Assembly: GCF_008274625.1 (NCBI RefSeq)
Contig: NZ_VTRU01000001.1
Span: 682,001 to 746,000, forward strand
Direction: 5' to 3'
Source: Chryseobacterium panacisoli
GTDB lineage: Bacteria; Bacteroidota; Bacteroidia; Flavobacteriales; Weeksellaceae
DNA: 64,000 bases
In this document: positions 41,773-48,893 of the stretch, piece by piece
Position numbering within the stretch: position 1 is the stretch's first letter
Layout of the letters: each line of letters opens with the position of its first letter
Program-made: the position numbers and the translations under genes
Notes under the pieces: model-generated
Seen by the model: only the letters and a program-made list of their open reading frames with translations
The model's database searches: none
What the model was told of the DNA's origin: nothing

Positions 41773-44571
41773 ATGCTTTATAACAGGCTGTTCAGGAAAA
41801 TAATACTTTTTATTCTGATCCCGTTTTCCATTTGGATTCCGGCTCAGACTGGTGCAGCTATAAACATGGAGATCCGTAATGAGACCAATCGGGCTAACCC
41901 AAACATTGTAGAGATCCTGCTTGTTTTGAAAAATAATGAAAATAAACATTTTAAAGGCCACATTGAAGTTAAGACTCCCAGAGGTTTCAGAACAATATCT
42001 GACAACAATTCTGAGATAGAACTGAATCCAGGCCAGCAGCTGTTTGTTCCCATCAAAATACTGACAAGCAGCACTATTGTTTCCGGTAAAGCGGATCTCA
42101 CATTTACCATTACTGATGAAAGAAATCAACAGGTTGTAAAAAAGAGTCTTTCCTATGTGGTGACGGAGAATAATAATATGAAGATAACAGCTGAAAATCC
42201 TGTTGTCTACATGGGAACTTATAAGGATTCTCTGGAAGTCCGGGCAAGGATTTCCAATTTAGGAAACAAAAGGCAGAATGTTACCCTTGTATTTAAAATT
42301 CCTGAGGCTGCCCAGAAGAACCTTTTTATTGAGAAAAAAGGAACTATTGATGTGCAGAAAGATTCCGTATTTGTTTTTCGGTTTCTGCCTTCCGGAAATC
42401 TGCTTAAGAGTTCTCAGTTTACAGTCAATATTGCCGGTTTCAGAGAGCCGGATAAGGAAATCTTTGGTAATGCTTCCATATTGGTACAAAACGTTTCTTC
42501 TACCCAGCGTTATCAGGATATGGAATTCGATATATTTTCAAATTACAGCAAAAATACTATTACTGCCAGCTACAGACGTGTCGGCAACACTACAGACATG
42601 TATCAGCTGATGGGTTCAGGCGGCTTTAATCTTCCTTCCGGCTATATGTTTATCCGCGGTAATATTTATACCCTGAACAATCAAAGCGATCCTGTTGTGA
42701 GCAATACCTATGTATCTTATCACAGAGAACAAAGTGAATTCACTTTGGGGAATATCAGTAAAATGATGGAAGTCTCCTTATTTGGAAGAGGTGCAGAATA
42801 TGCTTATACTTCTTCAGATAAAGACAAGAAAATAGAAGTAGGTTTTGTAGATCAGAGTTTCAGTCTTATTGAAAGAAATTCTTTTCTGAAATATGGATAC
42901 GGTTTTTATGCCAGGGGAATGATGGGGGCTCAAAATGCATCTAAAAATTTCTCAGCAACCTATATTTTTAAAAATGACCCTTATGAAAAAGCGAATCATC
43001 ATGTACTAGGTACTGATATTCAGTATTCTTTCCATAAAGACTGGAAAATGAATTCCAAAGTATACAGCGGTCTGAGTTATTATGAAAATACACATCTTAC
43101 CAAGCCTTCTTTAGCTTTGGAAACGCAGTATTCAGGAAATATAAAAAAAATGAATCTGAATGGGAACTATTTCTACAGCAGTGATTATTATCCCGGAAAC
43201 AGAAGAGGAATGCTGCAAATACAACAGAATTTTTCAACACCCATTTTTGAAAAACACTATTTGTATGCGAATATGATGATCTCTAATTTTTCACCAAAAT
43301 TTTACTCTTACAACTATGATTTTAAATCCAATACGATAAGAGGAGATATGGGAATCAATTTCGCGAAAAGGAAAAATTTCGGATTTTCTGTAGGCACACA
43401 ATATCAGGAGGAAAGCTCAAACAGCTACAATAACTTTTTTGATACTTCAGGAAATCAGGAACTGCAAACGCTGAAAGCACTTAGAATCATCCAGAATACA
43501 ACATGGATCAGCAATAACAGGAAACATTCTTCGCTACTAGCACTGGAAGCAGGCTCAGTCATGTATCCTGATGGCCACAATGCAGAATATCAGATGAAAA
43601 TTACTGGTAATTACAGTTACAAATGGTTCAATATAAATGGAATATATCAGCATGGAAGCTATTACCTCTCGGAATTCGCTTCATCCAGAAATTTCAACGG
43701 GGATATCACATATAAGAAATTTTCAGTATCTGCTTTTGTTAACAAAAACATCTTAGCAGAAAAACTTACTATTACTTCAGGGTTATCCTATACTGATGAT
43801 ATTTTATATGACAAGTCTCCTTCTGGATTTGTAAACCTGAAATATACAAAAGAAAAATATGGAGTATTCCTGAATTCTTCCTGGTTTAATTATTCTTCCA
43901 ACAACTTCAGCAATAATTTTTTTACGATTGAAGCAGGCGTCACACTGAACCTTCAGCCTAACAGACTTATTGCCAGCAAAAAGGGCGAAATAGCGGCATT
44001 TGTATTTTATGATAACAATAATAACAGTGTATATGATGAAGGTGACCAAAGTGCTGAAAATTACATCATTATGATCAACAATGTTTCATTCAAAACAAAT
44101 CATGATGGCAAAATTGTGTACAAAGCTATTCCGTATGGCCCGTATAGGCTAAAACAGGTAATCCAGCAAGGATGGTATTATAATGAAATGGAGTTTGAAG
44201 TGAAAAAAAGCAGCTATTCTCTTCAAGTTCCACTGCATCAAAACGGAACCATGCTGGGAAAAATCACTTATGAATTTGATCCTAAAAAAGCATTGGAATT
44301 TGAACCTAAAACGGCAGGAATTATTTTCAGCATCTATGATAAAGATAAGTTTATCCAGCATGTAGTTACCGATGACAATGGCGAAATCGGCTCTTTCCTG
44401 GGATCTGGAAATTACAGAATAGAGCTTGTGGAAAGTTCACTGCCCGCAAACACCTATTCTGAGAAAATAAGCCGGGACTTTACAGTTCAGGCAGGAAAAA
44501 TAATCAACCTTGAACCATTTGTCATCAGGGTTTCAGAGAAAAGGATACATGTTAAGAAGTTTGGAAATTAG
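41773..44571 (+). CDS. putative outer-membrane usher-like protein, 932 aa
   Basis: Signal peptide ending at ~PAQ (residue 24), then two CARDB-like Ig domains (~30-240, e.g. GHIEVKTPRGFRTISDNNSE), a long region of amphipathic beta strands rich in aromatic residues (~250-755) consistent with an outer-membrane barrel, and two C-terminal beta-sandwich domains (~760-932) with a Ca-binding-like DNNNNSVYDEGD loop and a SdrD-B/CnaB-like fold (FKTNHDGKIVYKAIPYGPYR). N-domain, large barrel, then two C-terminal domains is the layout of fimbrial ushers, and the genetic setting fits, but the sequence is too far from classical ushers (PapC) to be sure. Last gene of the fibre operon. Confidence 0.62.
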   Translation: MLYNRLFRKIILFILIPFSIWIPAQTGAAINMEIRNETNRANPNIVEILLVLKNNENKHFKGHIEVKTPRGFRTISDNNSEIELNPGQQLFVPIKILTSSTIVSGKADLTFTITDERNQQVVKKSLSYVVTENNNMKITAENPVVYMGTYKDSLEVRARISNLGNKRQNVTLVFKIPEAAQKNLFIEKKGTIDVQKDSVFVFRFLPSGNLLKSSQFTVNIAGFREPDKEIFGNASILVQNVSSTQRYQDMEFDIFSNYSKNTITASYRRVGNTTDMYQLMGSGGFNLPSGYMFIRGNIYTLNNQSDPVVSNTYVSYHREQSEFTLGNISKMMEVSLFGRGAEYAYTSSDKDKKIEVGFVDQSFSLIERNSFLKYGYGFYARGMMGAQNASKNFSATYIFKNDPYEKANHHVLGTDIQYSFHKDWKMNSKVYSGLSYYENTHLTKPSLALETQYSGNIKKMNLNGNYFYSSDYYPGNRRGMLQIQQNFSTPIFEKHYLYANMMISNFSPKFYSYNYDFKSNTIRGDMGINFAKRKNFGFSVGTQYQEESSNSYNNFFDTSGNQELQTLKALRIIQNTTWISNNRKHSSLLALEAGSVMYPDGHNAEYQMKITGNYSYKWFNINGIYQHGSYYLSEFASSRNFNGDITYKKFSVSAFVNKNILAEKLTITSGLSYTDDILYDKSPSGFVNLKYTKEKYGVFLNSSWFNYSSNNFSNNFFTIEAGVTLNLQPNRLIASKKGEIAAFVFYDNNNNSVYDEGDQSAENYIIMINNVSFKTNHDGKIVYKAIPYGPYRLKQVIQQGWYYNEMEFEVKKSSYSLQVPLHQNGTMLGKITYEFDPKKALEFEPKTAGIIFSIYDKDKFIQHVVTDDNGEIGSFLGSGNYRIELVESSLPANTYSEKISRDFTVQAGKIINLEPFVIRVSEKRIHVKKFGN

Positions 44572-44698
44572 ATGAATAAAGATTCTTTTCATTATAAAAT
44601 GTATTGATTAGAGACCTTAACATAATAAAAATAAAATAAGTATTCAAAAACCTACCCTGATTATTTGTTTTTATAAAAAAAAATCACTATATTGATAT

Positions 44699-44860
44699 AT
44701 GAAAAAAAATGATCTTCAGGACAATATAACACACGCAGGCAAGGTTAACGAGAGAACCAAAGCCTTAGAAATCCTTGAAAAAGCAAAGAAAACACAGGGA
44801 AAAATTACATTTTTGCGACAAGGCGTAGGAAGAAATTTTAAACCTAAAAACGAGGAATAA
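44699..44860 (+). CDS. small basic protein, 53 aa
   Basis: ATG at 44699 opens a 53-codon frame starting MKKNDLQDNITHAGKVNERT. The first 33 residues are strongly helical and charged (KALEILEKAKKTQGK), followed by a glycine/arginine segment (ITFLRQGVGRNFKPKNEE). No signal peptide or membrane segment. Family not recognised. Composition is like that of small DNA- or RNA-associated proteins; accepted on coding-like composition and clean start only. Confidence 0.5.
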   Translation: MKKNDLQDNITHAGKVNERTKALEILEKAKKTQGKITFLRQGVGRNFKPKNEE

Positions 44861-44948
44861 GATAAGACCAAATCATTAGGGAAGCCATGTTAATTTCCCG
44901 CAGTGTACGGATTTCATATTTTAATTTAACATTTATCAGATATTACAA

Positions 44949-44972
44949 AAACCTTCTCAAAAGAGAGGGTTT
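44949..44972 (-). terminator. stem-loop, minus-strand terminator-like
   Basis: AAACCTTCTC (44949-44958) pairs with GAGAGGGTTT (44963-44972) across AAAA, ten pairs including one G-U; on the minus strand a TTTTTG tract follows. No gene ends directly before it other than the tRNA 130 bases away. Confidence 0.45.
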
Positions 44973-45021
44973 AGTATCCATATGTTCTCATATTTTTCAT
45001 CCCCCATTAACTAATCATAAA

Positions 45022-45047
45022 AGCTCCGGATATCGGGGCTATATTTT
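45022..45047 (+). terminator. stem-loop, plus-strand terminator-like
   Basis: AGCTCCG and CGGGGCT form a 7-bp stem (one G-U) with a 5-base loop, followed by ATATTTTTG. It may end the transcript of the 44699 gene. Confidence 0.5.
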
Positions 45048-45080
45048 TGCTAAAAATCTATATTTGTGTGTGTAAACAAA

Positions 45081-45103
45081 AAAGCTCCTAAAAAAGGAGC
45101 TTT
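45081..45103 (-). terminator. terminator of tRNA-Arg
   Basis: AAAGCTCCT (45081-45089) and AGGAGCTTT (45095-45103) form a perfect 9-bp stem; on the minus strand it starts two bases after the tRNA and ends in TTTTTT. Confidence 0.85.
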
Positions 45104-45104
45104 G

Positions 45105-45176
45105 TGACCGCAGAAGGATTCGAACCCTCACTGTCGGAGCCGAAATCCGAAGTTCTATCCATTAAACTATGCAGCC
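45105..45176 (-). tRNA. tRNA-Arg (anticodon UCG)
   Basis: On the minus strand GGCTGCA pairs with TGCGGTC as acceptor stem (with two G-U pairs). The anticodon arm TCGGA-TTTCGGC-TCCGA gives anticodon TCG, reading CGA. The T arm is GAGGG-TTCGAAT-CCTTC. No 3' CCA is encoded. The discriminator base is A. Confidence 0.9.
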
Positions 45177-45451
45177 GTGTTCATAAAACAATAAGTAATG
45201 AGTCATACCACTGCTATGATTTCGACTGCGAAAATACTGATTTTTTTACAATTTATAAAGCCTGCAAAAGTTTAATTACAAAATCATTGATAAGGTAGAT
45301 TATCTTTTTGCAACCGGATCAATGGGGAATATTATAAAGAAAAAGAGCAAACATTTAAAGTTCAGATGTTTAAAAAACAAAATATGTAACATTCAAAATA
45401 AACTTCAGACTCATATCATAAATATAAAGCACATTTCAAAGATCAAAAATT

Positions 45452-46546
45452 ATGAGAATTAAAATATTATCAGCCTTTCTGTTTTTCTGGACAGCTGTAT
45501 TTTTTGCACAGAATACCCCATCCAATGATGAGTATGCCAAAGCTAAAGAAATCATTAAGGATCTCGACTCCATTGTTTCCCCCAATGGGATTCAGGAAAG
45601 CTATCCTGTTACCATAGGAAGTATAAAACAGCAGGTATATGTAAGAGGACAGAATAAAGAAAATCCAATTATACTGTTTGTTCACGGAGGGCCTGCCTCT
45701 CCGGTAGCTCCGGTTATGTGGATGTTTCAAAGACCTATTGAAGAGTATTTCACAGTCGTTAATTATGATCAGAGAGCTGCAGGAAAAACCTATGCTATTA
45801 ATGATACCGTTAATTTGGGAAAAACCATACATATTGACCAATATGTAAAAGATGTGATTCAGCTGACGGAATATATTCAGAAAAAATACAATAAGAAAAA
45901 AGTGATACTGATGGGCCACAGTTGGGGAACTATTGTTTCCATGAATGCTGCCTTAAAAAGACCTGACCTCTTCTATTCCTATGTTGGAATAGGTCAGATT
46001 ATCAATACCAAAGACAATGAGCGTTTAAGCGTGGAATTTGCTTTAAAAGAAGCAACCCGTTTAAAAAATGAAACTGCCATAAAAGAATTGAAATCCATTG
46101 CACCCTATCCCGGAAATCTGCCGATTACACGGGAGAGAATTATTATTGCAAGGAAATGGCCGCAATATTATGGTGGTTTAACGGCTTTCAGGAATAATTC
46201 AAGGTATTATTTCCAGGCCCCTCTGCTCTTCTCAGAATATTCTGAAAAAGATCTTGATGCCCTTGGTGGCGGAAGTCTTTTTACATTGAAAAAACTTTTA
46301 CCGGAGTTTTTAAACGTTGATTTCAAACCCGTGAAAAAATTTCCTATCCCGGTTTTCATGTTCATGGGACGTCACGATTATACAACCCCTTCTGAACCCA
46401 CCAATGCATGGTTGCAAAATGTAAAAGCCCCTGTAAAAAAAGGAATCTGGTTTGAAAATTCGGCACATTTAATTCCTTGGGAAGAACCCGGAAAAGTGCT
46501 GATTACCTTATTAAATGACGTCTTACCAACGGCTAAAGACAAGTAA
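45452..46546 (+). CDS. exported alpha/beta hydrolase, proline iminopeptidase-like
   Basis: Signal peptide (MRIKILSAFLFFWTAVFFAQ) and an alpha/beta hydrolase fold of the S33 type. HGGPASP (~residues 77-83) is the oxyanion/substrate motif of prolyl aminopeptidases, NYDQRAAGKT matches their 'DQRG.G.S' region, and GHSWG (~153-157) carries the nucleophilic serine. The aspartate in MGRHDYTTPSE and the histidine in ENSAHLIPWEEP complete the triad. Removes N-terminal proline or acts on a related small substrate, probably in the periplasm. It stands alone between tRNA-Arg and a strong terminator. Confidence 0.85.
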   Translation: MRIKILSAFLFFWTAVFFAQNTPSNDEYAKAKEIIKDLDSIVSPNGIQESYPVTIGSIKQQVYVRGQNKENPIILFVHGGPASPVAPVMWMFQRPIEEYFTVVNYDQRAAGKTYAINDTVNLGKTIHIDQYVKDVIQLTEYIQKKYNKKKVILMGHSWGTIVSMNAALKRPDLFYSYVGIGQIINTKDNERLSVEFALKEATRLKNETAIKELKSIAPYPGNLPITRERIIIARKWPQYYGGLTAFRNNSRYYFQAPLLFSEYSEKDLDALGGGSLFTLKKLLPEFLNVDFKPVKKFPIPVFMFMGRHDYTTPSEPTNAWLQNVKAPVKKGIWFENSAHLIPWEEPGKVLITLLNDVLPTAKDK

Positions 46547-46550
46547 TAAA

Positions 46551-46582
46551 AAAACCTTACATCCTGAAATGTAAGGTTTTGT
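46551..46582 (+). terminator. terminator of the S33 hydrolase gene
   Basis: AAAACCTTACAT (46551-46562) pairs with ATGTAAGGTTTT (46569-46580), perfect 12-bp stem with a 6-base loop, then GTTTTATT. It also lies just past the convergent barrel gene. Confidence 0.9.
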
Positions 46583-46603
46583 TTTATTGAAATATCTTAA
46601 AGT

Positions 46604-48364
46604 TTAGAACGTAATTTTCACTCCTCCCAAAATCTGTGCGCCCAGGACTTTATAGCCTTTGTACGTCTGGTATTTTGAGCTCAGAAGGTTATTTCCGAGT
46701 GCAAAAACACTGAAGTTTTTGTGAATTTTATACTCTGCAGAAAGATTTAAATCAGCATAACCACCCACTTTATCGTTTGTATTCTCCGTAGACTGGTAGA
46801 TTACTGGATTCCCTATTCCTTCAATGGCAAAAGAGTTTGTAGTTCTGTCACTTGCAAAGATTCCTTTGAATCCTAACAATAACTTCTTATCAAGCATTGT
46901 ATATTTTGCTCCGATGCTTGCATTGAACAATGGAACGTTATAAATATTGTCGTAATTCTTAAGATCATACTTGGTAAATCTTAATTCTGCATCTAAAATC
47001 AGGTTAGCCAATGGGAAATACTGCACGCTCCCTTTGATATCGCTTACATTTCCATCATCATAGACTGCAGAGAATGTATTGGCAAAGTTATAGGCAGAAC
47101 GTTCAACAGAGGTATTATCAAAAAGACCATTGCCCTTAAAGAACATAATATCTCTCATCTTTCCATAGCCTGCAGAGAAGTCGTATTTCAACGTTTCATC
47201 AATATCCCCTCTCAATCCTACGTAAAAGTGATATTTCGTCTCTGTAGGCTTTAAAAACTGGTCAGAAAGGATGAATGGATTCGTCTGCAGCATATCACCG
47301 TAGGTATTCAGCTTCAGACCTCCGTCTACCCCACCATAGAATTTGAATTCTTTGGCTGCGGCAAACTGAAACTCTGCCTGCGGGAACCAATAGGTTTTAT
47401 TATTTTTTTGCTGCTCCAGCTGATCATTAGAATTCTTAGCATTCAGGAAAGAAAATGATGAACCTAACATCAAATAGGAATCACCTTTTCTGAACGTTAC
47501 TTTCGGAGTCAGGCTGGTATTGAAGAAATTGGAAGAGTTTTTATCTCTGATGGCAAAATCAGTCTTCACCGCATCCAATCCTACTCCAAGATCAGCATTC
47601 AGATTGATTCCTGATTTTCCTAATTCTACGGCATGCTTTGAAAAGTTGGCAAGAATGGAAACCTGGTTTTCCTGAGCATCAAAATGATCTTTCAGGAATG
47701 ATGACTTCACCCTTACATCATTTAAGATTTCATTGGAATAAAAATCATAGTATCCGTTTACTTTAAACTGATTTACCTTTTGCTTCAGATCAAGCTCACC
47801 AGTCGGCTGCATCGCATAGATTCCGTAATAATTATAATTGTCTAAGCCATATTCAGCATTGATATTGAATTTCCCTTTTTCTCCGTAAGAATTCAGGAAA
47901 GCCCCAATATTAGCCGAAGTCTGCCCGGATTTCCAGTCATACTCTTTTTTAAGACCATTGGTAGAAAGCACATGAACATCCGCTCCTACTTCAAATTTAT
48001 TTTCGAGGGTCTTGGAGATGTTTCCATCTACTAAGATTTTACCGTAATTCCCCATTCCGAACTGGAAGTAATTATTTTGAGCCGTTCCGTCAAATTTCGG
48101 AGCAACATCTTCCCCCTGAATCGTTGAAGTTTTAAAATCAGAAACAGCAGGAACATCCGTGATGGTATATTTCACAGGAGTCTGCGATTTCTCTTCCGGC
48201 GGATAGTTTTTAATGGTTTCCACAGAAGTCTTCTTCTTCTCGATCTTCTTCACTTCCGGCTCTCTCTTTTTGTTAAGAACCAGTTTTTCCTCCTTGATCT
48301 GGGAAAACGCCACGGACGAAATTCCTAAAAATAATATGGATAATATTTGAATCTTCTTGTTCAT
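46604..48364 (-). CDS. outer-membrane barrel protein, TonB-dependent-receptor-like, no plug
   Basis: Start at 48364 (MNKKIQILSILFLGISSVAF...SQ) gives a clean signal peptide; the longer frame from 48415 would overlap the lipoprotein gene. After a lysine/glutamate-rich linker (EEKLVLNKKREPEVKKIEKK) comes a barrel of many aromatic strands ending in LGGVKITF, the usual terminal Phe signature. There is no recognisable TonB box or plug domain, so it is a barrel related to, but reduced from, TonB-dependent receptors. It is the last gene of a TPR/lipoprotein/barrel operon, which suggests an envelope complex in which the TPR protein and the lipoprotein partner the barrel. Confidence 0.8.
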   Translation of the reverse strand: MNKKIQILSILFLGISSVAFSQIKEEKLVLNKKREPEVKKIEKKKTSVETIKNYPPEEKSQTPVKYTITDVPAVSDFKTSTIQGEDVAPKFDGTAQNNYFQFGMGNYGKILVDGNISKTLENKFEVGADVHVLSTNGLKKEYDWKSGQTSANIGAFLNSYGEKGKFNINAEYGLDNYNYYGIYAMQPTGELDLKQKVNQFKVNGYYDFYSNEILNDVRVKSSFLKDHFDAQENQVSILANFSKHAVELGKSGINLNADLGVGLDAVKTDFAIRDKNSSNFFNTSLTPKVTFRKGDSYLMLGSSFSFLNAKNSNDQLEQQKNNKTYWFPQAEFQFAAAKEFKFYGGVDGGLKLNTYGDMLQTNPFILSDQFLKPTETKYHFYVGLRGDIDETLKYDFSAGYGKMRDIMFFKGNGLFDNTSVERSAYNFANTFSAVYDDGNVSDIKGSVQYFPLANLILDAELRFTKYDLKNYDNIYNVPLFNASIGAKYTMLDKKLLLGFKGIFASDRTTNSFAIEGIGNPVIYQSTENTNDKVGGYADLNLSAEYKIHKNFSVFALGNNLLSSKYQTYKGYKVLGAQILGGVKITF

Positions 48365-48398
48365 ATTTTCTTTATTTGAAAAAAATATATAACGGGTT

Positions 48399-48890
48399 TT
48401 ACTTATTGGAAGCAATATATTTGCCTAATAAAGCTTTCCCTGACTGTTTTGAAAAAGTTCTCCCTAGTCTGAATATATTAAACAGCCAAAGGCTTTGATA
48501 AACTTGTAATTTGTATTGATAATTTTTCGTTGTACTGTTCTCAGCTACATCATAACTGTAAGAAATATCATAAGGAAATCCTGAAGGCAATAACCCGACG
48601 GTAAGCATACTTCCTATCATAGGGTTTCCACATGGAGGAGTACGGGTCAGCATCGGATGCAGGGTTATTTTAGCTGCTTGGCTGCTGTCTTCTACGATTT
48701 CATAAATATCAGAATGTTTTAAAATCTCAAATTCTTTCTTAAGCTCTTTATTGACTACAAAAGCTTTTTGCTTCTTGAAATCAGCTTTTGCCTGATTATA
48801 CTCTTTAGGATATGCACTATACGATGGAATGCAGCTCCAGAGTGAAGCCGAAACTAAGAAAGAATAAATAGCAATTTTTAAAACCTTCAT
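48399..48890 (-). CDS. lipoprotein, 163 aa
   Basis: N-terminal MKVLKIAIYSFLVSASLWSC ends in a lipobox (ASLWSC; Cys20). The mature part is hydrophilic with a short hydrophobic stretch (MIGSMLTVGLLPSGFP) but no second membrane helix. No family recognised. It starts 3 bases after the TPR gene and ends 34 bases before the barrel gene, so the three are one operon and it probably forms part of the same envelope complex. Confidence 0.78.
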   Translation of the reverse strand: MKVLKIAIYSFLVSASLWSCIPSYSAYPKEYNQAKADFKKQKAFVVNKELKKEFEILKHSDIYEIVEDSSQAAKITLHPMLTRTPPCGNPMIGSMLTVGLLPSGFPYDISYSYDVAENSTTKNYQYKLQVYQSLWLFNIFRLGRTFSKQSGKALLGKYIASNK

Positions 48891-48893
48891 GTA

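Noticed and set aside
44887..45298. Two plus-strand frames (44887-45075 and 45104-45298)
   Set aside because: One covers the hairpins and the other runs antisense through tRNA-Arg.
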